Of a stretch of DNA of 16,243 nt, positions 7,330-13,281 are shown one piece after another. Source of the stretch: an uncultured Oscillospiraceae bacterium (GTDB taxonomy: Bacteria > Bacillota > Clostridia > Oscillospirales > Oscillospiraceae); assembly GCA_934597345.1 (NCBI GenBank), contig CAKTRJ010000044.1, positions 1-16,243 on the forward strand, in the 5' to 3' direction. The translations under genes and the position numbers were made by a program. A model generated the notes under the pieces. It worked only from the letters and a program-made list of their open reading frames with translations. It was not told the origin of the DNA and did no database searches. Every line of letters starts with the position of its first letter. The first letter of the stretch is position 1.

Positions 7330-7875
7330 TCATTCCTCCCCGTACAGCAGCGTAAAGCTCTCATAATGGTCGCCGGTATAGTAGATCAGGCCGTCGTTGG
7401 AGAACACGATCCGCTCCGCGCCCCGCTTGTCCGCGCCCAGCGTGTTGATGTCGCACTCGGTGTAGGTGCGGCCCTCCGCCTCCGGCAGCCGCCCCTCATA
7501 GTTACCGAAGCGGCTGCCGCCGATGCATTTACCGGGGGCGTAGGGCTCCAGCGAGCCGCCGCTCCAGCCCAGCGCCTGGGCCTCCTTCTTGGTGATGAAG
7601 TTGCTTGGCAGATGGCCGTAGGTGTGGATGTACAGGGCCACATCCTCCTTGGTGGTGTAGCTGCCGTCCTCGTCGATGGCAGGCGCGTCGGCGCTGCTGT
7701 CGCCGTCCTCCGGCGTATCCGGGGTCTGTGTATCCTCCGGCAGCGTATCCTGCTGCTCCTGCTGCGGCTGATCGCCGCCGGTGATCCCGATGATAACGGT
7801 GCTGTCAGTCCCGCAGCCCACCAGCGTCAGCGCCATCACCAGCGCCAGCAGCCACGCGGTCAATCTCTTTTTCAT
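7330..7875 (-). CDS. barnase-type guanyl-specific ribonuclease lipoprotein
   Basis: A 181-aa exported ribonuclease. The signal peptide has lipobox LVGC (Cys21), so it should stay anchored to the outer face of the membrane. An acidic, Pro/Gln-rich linker follows (about 34-70), then a complete barnase domain (about 73-178). Matching segments are YGHLPSNFITKKEAQALGW, APGKCIGGSRFGNYEGRLP, GRTYTECDIN and LIYYTGDHYESF. The catalytic residues align: E140 (barnase E73), R151 (R83), R155 (R87) and H170 (H102); barnase K27 is replaced by His88. The ATG at 7875 has AGGAGGGAG upstream. Barnase secreted by Bacillus is free, so lipid tethering is a notable difference. Role (nutrient RNA, competition, phage or DNA-uptake related) is not shown by the sequence. 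Confidence 0.92.
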   Translation of the reverse strand: MKKRLTAWLLALVMALTLVGCGTDSTVIIGITGGDQPQQEQQDTLPEDTQTPDTPEDGDSSADAPAIDEDGSYTTKEDVALYIHTYGHLPSNFITKKEAQALGWSGGSLEPYAPGKCIGGSRFGNYEGRLPEAEGRTYTECDINTLGADKRGAERIVFSNDGLIYYTGDHYESFTLLYGEE

Positions 7876-7903
7876 AGGTCTCCCTCCTGCTTTTATTGCC
7901 ACC

Positions 7904-7932
7904 ATCCTACCACAAAGCGTATAAAAAATCCA
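7904..7932 (-). promoter_or_regulatory. weak candidate promoter of the barnase unit
   Basis: On the minus strand an extended -10 TGGTAGGAT (TAGGAT at 7904-7909) lies 17 bases from a poor -35 TGGATT (7927-7932). The -35 would sit inside the terminator stem. It is proposed mainly because a terminator isolates the barnase gene from upstream transcription and about 45 bases remain for a promoter. Confidence 0.3.
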
Positions 7933-7953
7933 CCCTAAACTTGAGGGTGGATT
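7921..7953 (-). terminator. Rho-independent terminator, minus strand
   Basis: AATCCACCCT (7927-7936) and AGGGTGGATT (7944-7953) form a perfect 10-bp stem with a 7-base loop, and on the minus strand a run of T follows directly. It would stop transcripts coming from the aminopeptidase gene and insulate the barnase unit. Confidence 0.85.
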
Positions 7954-7975
7954 GAGCTTGTCGAAGAACCCCGTG

Positions 7976-8181
7976 CTGTCATTCCCACGCCAGCGAACGA
8001 TGTCACAGGCGTGGGAATCTGTAACGAAAGCCTCCCCTGTGTAAGGGGAGGTGGCGCGAAGCGCCGGAAGGGTTGTCCGTTGCGGGACAATCCCCCAGTC
8101 ACCTTCGGTGACAGCCCCCTTTACACAAGGGGGCCAGATACGGATCGCCACGCCAGTGTGAGCACTGGCTCGCAATGACAG
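7976..8181. repeat. MITE-like multi-hairpin interspersed element, about 206 bp
   Basis: CTGTCATT (7976-7983) and AATGACAG (8174-8181) are inverted ends, and the similarity continues imperfectly for about 45 bases inward on each side. Inside are successive stem-loops: ATTCCCACGCC/GGCGTGGGAAT (7981-7991 with 8008-8018), CCTCCCC/GGGGAGG (8031-8051), GGCGC/GCGCC (8053-8065), TTGTCC/GGACAA (8073-8090), GTCACC/GGTGAC (8098-8112), CCCCCTT/AAGGGGG (8115-8133) and GCCAGTG/CACTGGC (8152-8169). There is no credible gene in it, although a frame stays open through it upstream of the barnase start. Similar CCTCCCC...GGGGG elements are, from memory, scattered through Oscillospiraceae genomes. I see no clear target-site duplication. 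It fills most of the gene-free 7876-8193 stretch. Confidence 0.75.
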
Positions 8182-8193
8182 TTTTTTCGAGTA

Positions 8194-9588
8194 TCACGCC
8201 TTTTCAAATACCGCCTTCATGCAGCGGTAGGTCATGTAGCAGTCCAGCTTGGCCACCGTCTCATAGGGGGCATGCATGCTCAGCACCGGCACGCCCGCGT
8301 CGATGGTGTCGATGTTCCGCTGGGCCATGAACTTGGCCACGGTGCCGCCGCCGCCGGCGTCGGTCTTGCCCAGCTCCGCCATCTGCCAGAACACGTTCTC
8401 CTCATTCAGCAGGCGGCGCAGCTTGCCCACCACCTCGGCGCTGGCGTCAGATGCGCCGGATTTGCCGCCCGCGCCGGTATACTTGCACAGGCCCACGCCG
8501 TAGTTGATAAAAGCGGAGTTCCGCTTGTCGTACACCTCGGCAAAGTTGGGATCATAGGCGGCAGTCACGTCGGCACTGACACAGAAGGAATTGGCAAAGC
8601 AGTCCCGCAGCAGCACGCCCTGCGTGTCGCACAGCTCGCCCATGAACTTGTCAAAGGCGGCGGACAGCATACCGGAGACGCCCTCGCTGCCGATCTCCTC
8701 CTTGTCAGCGAAGATGCACACGGCGGTGCGCTTGGGGGCCTTGGCGTCAAACAGGCCCGCCAGCTCGGCATAGGCGCAGACGCGGTCATCGTGGCCGTAG
8801 CTGGCGATGAGACTGCGGTCAAAGCCGATATCACGGGCGTGACCGGCGGGAACGGCCTCCAGCTCGGCGGAGATGAAGTCCTCCTCCACCATGCCGTACT
8901 GCTCATGCAGCAGCTGCATGACCGCCAGCTTGAAGCGATGCTTCTCATCCGCATCCTCCACCGGCATGGAGCCCACCAGAATATTCAGGCTCTCGCTGGG
9001 GATGGCCTCGCCCAGCGGCTTCTTGCTCTGCTCCCGGCCCAGATGGGGCAGCAGGTCGTTGATGATGAACTGGGGGTCCTCCGGCTTATCTCCGATATGC
9101 ACCGGCAGCACCGTGCCGTCGGCAAGCGTCACCACGCCGTGGAGCTCCAGCGGGATGGTGACCCACTGGTACTTGCGGATGCCGCCGTAGTGATGGGTCT
9201 TGAAATAGGCCAGCTCCGTGTCCTCGTACAGGGGCCGGGGCTTCAGGTCCAGACGGGGCGCGTCGGTATGGGCGGCGGCAATGTTGGCACCCCTGGACAG
9301 CGGCTCGGTGCCGATCACCGCCAGCATGATGCCCTTGCCCCGGTTGTTGCAGTACACCTTGTCGCCGGTTTTGAGGGGCATACCGGGCTGGAACTCCACA
9401 AAGCCGTGCTTCTTCGCCAGCTCGATGCAGTACTCCACGCACAGCCGCTCGGTCTTGCCGTGGTTCAGAAAATCTTTATAGGACTCGCAGTAGTCGTGCA
9501 TGGCGGCCTTCTCGTTTTCCGGCAGGCGGTCATAACCGTTCTCCGGCGCGTACAGCAGCGCCTTGCTCAGCTTGCTCTTCTCACTCAT
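8194..9588 (-). CDS. M18 family metallo-aminopeptidase
   Basis: Cytoplasmic two-zinc aminopeptidase, likely cleaving N-terminal (often acidic) residues from peptides. The protein has 464 aa, the usual length. The M18 metal and catalytic landmarks are all present: AAHTDAP (H107, D109), YGHDDRVCAY (D267/D268), DKEEIGSEG (E297/E298), SADVTAAYDPNF (D340) and LSMHAPYE (H439). KTDAGGGGT is also typical. The ATG at 9588 has AAGGAGGAG upstream; an open frame continuing further upstream runs into the next gene antiphase and is not coding. It starts 29 bases after the DHHW lipoprotein gene and is probably cotranscribed with it from the promoter at 11003-11031. The terminator at 7921-7953 would end the transcript, beyond the repeat element. 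Confidence 0.95.
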   Translation of the reverse strand: MSEKSKLSKALLYAPENGYDRLPENEKAAMHDYCESYKDFLNHGKTERLCVEYCIELAKKHGFVEFQPGMPLKTGDKVYCNNRGKGIMLAVIGTEPLSRGANIAAAHTDAPRLDLKPRPLYEDTELAYFKTHHYGGIRKYQWVTIPLELHGVVTLADGTVLPVHIGDKPEDPQFIINDLLPHLGREQSKKPLGEAIPSESLNILVGSMPVEDADEKHRFKLAVMQLLHEQYGMVEEDFISAELEAVPAGHARDIGFDRSLIASYGHDDRVCAYAELAGLFDAKAPKRTAVCIFADKEEIGSEGVSGMLSAAFDKFMGELCDTQGVLLRDCFANSFCVSADVTAAYDPNFAEVYDKRNSAFINYGVGLCKYTGAGGKSGASDASAEVVGKLRRLLNEENVFWQMAELGKTDAGGGGTVAKFMAQRNIDTIDAGVPVLSMHAPYETVAKLDCYMTYRCMKAVFEKA

Positions 9589-9617
9589 GGATAACTCCTC
9601 CTTATATCTTTTGTGGG

Positions 9618-10958
9618 TCAGGAAAGCGCCCTGCTTTCCAGATTGCTCCGCAGACTGGTGGCCGCCTGACAGTTGTTGATGATCAGCGCGTCGGTAACAC
9701 CGTACTGGGAAATAATGCCGCTGACGCTGCCCACCTCCTCGCGGATGTCCACCACCACAATGCGCTCGTAGTAGTCGATCATGTAGGGCACAAAGGCGTT
9801 GCCATAGGACTCCTTGAACACCAGCAGGGTCTTGCCGTTCTTGTTGTCGGTAGTGATAACGGTCAGGGGCTGGTCGCCGCACAGGAACATCCCGGCGTAC
9901 TCGTTGGTGCCGCCGTTGACGGCCTGGCCGTTATACTGCACGCCGTCCCGGTAGTACACCATGGAATAGCCCGCATGGGGGAACCGGGCCGCGGAATAGT
10001 CCGGGTTGGCTTTCAACTCCGCAGGATGGCCGCCGTACATGTAGAGGGAGCCGGTATAGCCGGTGCGGAGCACTGTGTCATAGCTGTCCAGCGTCCACTG
10101 GGTAATGCCGTTGGCCTGACAGTAGGCCGCCGAGGCGTAGTAAGCACCCAGACTGGTCCAGTGATGATCGGTGCGGTAGAACATGTACTCGCCCGCGTGC
10201 TGATCCATCAGGCCCATGCAGTCCACGGTGGTGACGGAACTGTCCATCATGGCGTAGGTGGACTTGATGAAGCTGGCGATATCATCATGGGGATCGTCAT
10301 AGTCCGCCGGGGAATGATAGGCGCAGCTCTTGGGCGTCAGCAGGCAGCTGACATGGATATTGGGGTATTTGGCGGCGAACTTGTTCACCGTGTCGGCATA
10401 GGCGCTGGAACCGGCAGGGTCCGGGGCAAAATACTCCACGCCGTAGTCGCCGCACACCAGTACCGCGTTGGCGTAGTAGGCGGCGATGTTGTTGTGATAG
10501 TGGCCGTTGCTGGCGGTCTCCGCCACCACCGACGCCGCGTCGTCCGAAGATATGGCACTGCCCTTACCGGGGGCGATGTACTTCTGTCCGGCAGGCACCA
10601 CCTGCTGGCCGCAGGTCGCGCATACGCCGTCCTCCCCCACCGTGTGGCCCAGTGCCGGACTCATGACCGCGCCGCATACGGCGCAGGTCTCCGGCTCCGT
10701 GCAGGTGGCGGGGCCGCCGGAGGTATGGGGCAACTGGGGCGACAGTTCGATGCCGCAGCGCCGGCAGGTCTGGGGCGCGGCGCAGGTGGCCTCCGGGCCG
10801 GGATCGTGGCCCAGCGCCTCGGTCATCACCTTGCCGCACTCGGTGCAGATCTCCGCCTCGGTACAGGTGGCCGGTGCGGCGGATACATGCTTATGGCAGC
10901 CGGTCAGCACCATGGCCAAGGCCAGCAGCGCCGCCGACAGGCAAATGATTCGTTTCAT
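9618..10958 (-). CDS. DHHW-family lipoprotein with N-terminal CxxC repeats
   Basis: A 446-aa surface lipoprotein. The signal is followed by LTGC (Cys21). Residues 29-118 hold three and a half cysteine-rich repeats of about 27 aa (29-54, 56-82, 83-110, then CATCG), each of the form TCxxxxxCxxCGxxxxxxLxH, resembling small zinc-ribbon or disulphide units. The C-terminal part (about 125-446) has YRTDHHWTSLGAYYA (DHHW at 264-267) and KESYGNAFVPYMIDYY (from 382), the hallmarks of DHHW proteins, which are related to AlgX/AlgJ SGNH-type enzymes acting on cell-surface polysaccharide. Enzymatic activity is inferred from the family only. The ATG at 10958 has GGAAAGGAAG upstream. It is the first gene of the unit with the M18 peptidase. 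Confidence 0.88.
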   Translation of the reverse strand: MKRIICLSAALLALAMVLTGCHKHVSAAPATCTEAEICTECGKVMTEALGHDPGPEATCAAPQTCRRCGIELSPQLPHTSGGPATCTEPETCAVCGAVMSPALGHTVGEDGVCATCGQQVVPAGQKYIAPGKGSAISSDDAASVVAETASNGHYHNNIAAYYANAVLVCGDYGVEYFAPDPAGSSAYADTVNKFAAKYPNIHVSCLLTPKSCAYHSPADYDDPHDDIASFIKSTYAMMDSSVTTVDCMGLMDQHAGEYMFYRTDHHWTSLGAYYASAAYCQANGITQWTLDSYDTVLRTGYTGSLYMYGGHPAELKANPDYSAARFPHAGYSMVYYRDGVQYNGQAVNGGTNEYAGMFLCGDQPLTVITTDNKNGKTLLVFKESYGNAFVPYMIDYYERIVVVDIREEVGSVSGIISQYGVTDALIINNCQAATSLRSNLESRALS

Positions 10959-11002
10959 GGGATACTTCCTTTCCTGGTGTCGTCTCTCTATTACTATGCA
11001 TG

Positions 11003-11031
11003 ATTATAGTAAACAGGACAACTTTTTGCAA
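11003..11031 (-). promoter_or_regulatory. promoter of the DHHW-M18 unit
   Basis: On the minus strand the -10 TATAAT is perfect (11003-11008), with a 17-base spacer and -35 TTGCAA (11026-11031). It lies 45 bases upstream of the DHHW start codon. Confidence 0.8.
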
Positions 11032-11080
11032 GTCCGCAAGTGTGAACTTTTTCCGCGCCAGCCGCCCCGAAAAATTTGTG

Positions 11081-11109
11081 TGGCTTTATGGAAAAAGATG
11101 TGTTATACT
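11081..11109 (+). promoter_or_regulatory. promoter of the racemase unit
   Basis: A strong -10 TATACT (11104-11109) lies 17 bases from a weak -35 TGGCTT (11081-11086), about 31 bases before the start codon. It diverges from the DHHW promoter, and the two are separated by about 50 bases. Confidence 0.6.
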
Positions 11110-11140
11110 GATATGACTGTCAATAGTTGAGGTGAGATCC

Positions 11141-12238
11141 ATGAACCGGCAATTTCCCTGTCTGGAAGTACATCTGGACAGGCTGTATCATAACGCGGAG
11201 CAGGTGATCAGCCGCTGCAAGGCCCAGAACATCCGCGTATGCGGCGTTATCAAGGGCGTAAGCGGCATGCCGGAGGCGGCGCGCATCGTCCGTGAAGCGG
11301 GTGCGGAGCAGCTCGGCACCAGCCGCCTGGAGCAGGTGGCCCGCTGCCGCGCCGCAGGCATCGACGCTCCGTTTCTTCTGGTCCGCGTCCCCAGCCTGAC
11401 GGAGCTGCCCGATCTGGTGGCATTGTGCGACATGTCGCTGCAAAGCGATCTGACCACGCTGGACGCGCTGGAGCGGGAATGTCAGCGCCAGAACAGGACC
11501 CACAGTGTGATCGTGATGGTGGATCTGGGCGACCTGCGTGAGGGCTTCTGGGATCACGACGAATTTGTGGCCGCCTGCGTTCATGTGGAGCAGGCGCTCC
11601 CCCACGTCCATCTGGCGGGCGTCGGCGTGAATCTGGGCTGCTATGGCGCGATCCAGCCCACGCCGGAAAAAATGAATCAGCTGATCGGTCTGGCGCGGCG
11701 GGTAGAGGCCGCCATCGGCCGCAAGCTGGAGATCGTATCCGGCGGCGCCACCAGCTCCTATACACTGGTACACTGGCACACGATGCCGGAGGGCATCAAC
11801 CATCTGCGGATCGGAGAAAACATCCTGCTGAGCTACGATCTGCAAAAGCTGTGGCATATCACGGATATGGACTATCTCCGTACTGATACCTTCACCCTGA
11901 CGGCCCAGGTCATCGAGGTACGGGACAAGCCCACCTATCCTCAGGGGAAATTCTGCATCGACGCCTTTGGCCACACGCCGGAATTTACCGATCGCGGCAT
12001 CCGCCGCCGGGCGCTGCTGGCGCTGGGCCGGGCCGACGCAGGCGAGCTGGAAAGCCTTATGCCGTTGGACGAGGGCATCACAGTGATCGGCGGCAGCTCT
12101 GACCACTGTATCCTGGATGTGACAGATTGTCCCCGGCATCTGTCCGTGGGCGACACAGTGTCCTTCGCCATTCAGTACAGCCACCTGCTGTACCTGACGG
12201 GGCGGTCGGACGTCCGGTTCCTGTATACCGGCAAATAA
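11141..12238 (+). CDS. alanine/ornithine racemase family PLP-dependent enzyme
   Basis: A 365-aa cytoplasmic PLP enzyme of fold type III. The N-terminal barrel begins with LEVHLDRLYHNAE and CGVIKGVSG, where K38 is the expected PLP lysine. MVDLGDLREG, NLGCYGA, SGGATSSY and LRIGENILLS are typical of the alanine/ornithine racemase group (YhfX/Orr-like) rather than of the classical Alr with its C-terminal Tyr domain. The C-terminal part contains GGSSDHCILDV. The substrate cannot be read from sequence; alanine, ornithine, serine or related amino acids are possible. The ATG at 11141 has GAGGTGA 5 bases upstream; an in-frame GTG at 11132 overlaps that site. It is the first gene of a three-gene unit. 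Confidence 0.88.
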   Translation: MNRQFPCLEVHLDRLYHNAEQVISRCKAQNIRVCGVIKGVSGMPEAARIVREAGAEQLGTSRLEQVARCRAAGIDAPFLLVRVPSLTELPDLVALCDMSLQSDLTTLDALERECQRQNRTHSVIVMVDLGDLREGFWDHDEFVAACVHVEQALPHVHLAGVGVNLGCYGAIQPTPEKMNQLIGLARRVEAAIGRKLEIVSGGATSSYTLVHWHTMPEGINHLRIGENILLSYDLQKLWHITDMDYLRTDTFTLTAQVIEVRDKPTYPQGKFCIDAFGHTPEFTDRGIRRRALLALGRADAGELESLMPLDEGITVIGGSSDHCILDVTDCPRHLSVGDTVSFAIQYSHLLYLTGRSDVRFLYTGK

Positions 12239-12281
12239 ACATACTATTAAAACATTTGAGATAACGGAGGAACACTTGACT

Positions 12282-12701
12282 ATGGGCAATATGGAAGGAT
12301 TTGGCATTTTTCTCTGGAACGCGGTCATTACCCTGTTTTCATTTTTCGCGGTAGCCCCGATCGTACTGTCGGCGGTATCCCAGTTCGGCGTGCAGAAGCG
12401 CTTCGCCCGGACCATGATCGACGAGGGCGTCATCAGCGCTGAGGAGGTCAAGCTGATCCAGCCGAAAAAGCAGATCGCGGGCGTGATCATTTCGGTGATC
12501 GTGGTGGCGGCACTGGCCTATACCTGCGTGAAGATGCTGCCCTACGGCCCCATCTGCGCGCTGTTCGGTCTGGTGGCCGGCATCATGAAATACCGCAAGG
12601 TGCTGCAATTCAACTCCCTGACGGTGCAGCGGTTCAAGACCACCTATAAGGACAGCTACGACACGAAGAAGCTGAACGCTTACGTGGACAAGATGTTCTG
12701 A
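12282..12701 (+). CDS. small three-helix membrane protein, function unknown
   Basis: A 139-aa protein I do not recognise. Predicted membrane helices lie at about 8-32, 67-85 and 89-105. A 30-residue hydrophilic loop (QKRFARTMIDEGVISAEEVKLIQPKK) follows helix 1, and there is a basic C-terminal tail with several Tyr and Lys. GGAGG (12266-12270) is 11 bases from the ATG at 12282 and 5 from an in-frame TTG at 12276, so the start may be two codons earlier. It lies 43 bases after the racemase and 40 before the cyclic-nucleotide-domain gene, so all three are likely cotranscribed. Confidence 0.75.
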   Translation: MGNMEGFGIFLWNAVITLFSFFAVAPIVLSAVSQFGVQKRFARTMIDEGVISAEEVKLIQPKKQIAGVIISVIVVAALAYTCVKMLPYGPICALFGLVAGIMKYRKVLQFNSLTVQRFKTTYKDSYDTKKLNAYVDKMF

Positions 12702-12741
12702 TCCTTCGATCCATATCTGATAAGGGAAGGCGGCGATATCT

Positions 12742-13224
12742 GTGACGAATCATCCGGAACCGGGCGAAAAGATCTTCAAAAAGGGCGAGGTCATCTACCA
12801 GCAGGGCGACTATGTAACGGCCATCTACGATGTGCTGTGGGGTCAGGTGGCCCTGTATGTGGACTATCATAAGCCCACCCAGCGGCTGCTGAATGAGGTG
12901 GAGGCCGATGGCTTCTTCGGCATTGTGGGCTTTCTGGAAAGCCGCCCGCAGAACGCCACCGCCGTGGCGCTGGAAAAAACAGCCTGCATGGTGATCACCC
13001 ACGAGAGCTTCAGCCACTACTTCCAGGAGCGGCCTGCCAAGGTCATGAGCATCATGCAGTATATGAGCAAGCGCATGCGCATCCTGACCCGCGGCTATCT
13101 GGAGGCCAGTCAGGCGCTGGAGGAATACGCCGACGCTGAGCGGCTGCTGAAGGAGCGGAAGGACTGGTACGAGGAGCACAAGGATCTGTACCACCGCATC
13201 ATGGGCATGTTCGGATTCGACTAA
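12742..13224 (+). CDS. cyclic nucleotide-binding-like domain protein without DNA-binding domain
   Basis: A 160-aa protein. Residues about 8-115 form a cNMP-binding (Crp-like) jelly roll: FKKGEVIYQQGDYVTAIYDVLWGQVALYVDY, then FFGIVGFLESRPQNATAVAL in the place of the phosphate-binding cassette, and ITHESFSHYFQERP leading into the long C helix. The cassette's usual FGE and RxA signature is degraded (FGI and QNATA), so it may not bind cAMP. After residue 116 there is a charged helix (EASQALEEYADAERLLKERKDWYEEHKDLYHR) instead of a winged helix, suggesting a protein-interaction rather than transcriptional role. The GTG at 12742 follows AGGCGG by 8 bases. It is the last gene before the shared terminator. 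Confidence 0.8.
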   Translation: MTNHPEPGEKIFKKGEVIYQQGDYVTAIYDVLWGQVALYVDYHKPTQRLLNEVEADGFFGIVGFLESRPQNATAVALEKTACMVITHESFSHYFQERPAKVMSIMQYMSKRMRILTRGYLEASQALEEYADAERLLKERKDWYEEHKDLYHRIMGMFGFD

Positions 13225-13232
13225 GCAGACAC

Positions 13233-13268
13233 AAAAAAGAGCGGAGGCACCGTGTCTCCGCTCTTTTT
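13233..13268. terminator. bidirectional Rho-independent terminator
   Basis: AAAAAGAGCGGAGGCA (13234-13249) and TGTCTCCGCTCTTTTT (13253-13268) form a long stem with one G-U pair, and both strands end in T runs. It serves the racemase unit from the left and the HerA-like gene from the right. Confidence 0.95.
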
Positions 13269-13281
13269 CTATGCATTTCTA

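Noticed and set aside
7876..8175. N-terminal extension of the barnase gene through the repeat element
   Set aside because: It would place the lipoprotein signal about 100 residues inside the protein and cross a terminator; the ATG at 7875 has a strong ribosome binding site.
7976..8181. CRISPR array or riboswitch in the hairpin-rich stretch
   Set aside because: There are no regularly spaced identical repeats with unique spacers, and the inverted ends and varied hairpins fit an interspersed element better; no known riboswitch core was recognised.
9589..9882. Longer start for the M18 aminopeptidase
   Set aside because: The extra residues are an out-of-frame reading of the DHHW gene; AAGGAGGAG before 9588 and family length support the shorter form.
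11120..12490. Minus-strand open frame across the racemase gene
   Set aside because: No domain or ribosome binding site; the plus-strand racemase has clear family motifs.
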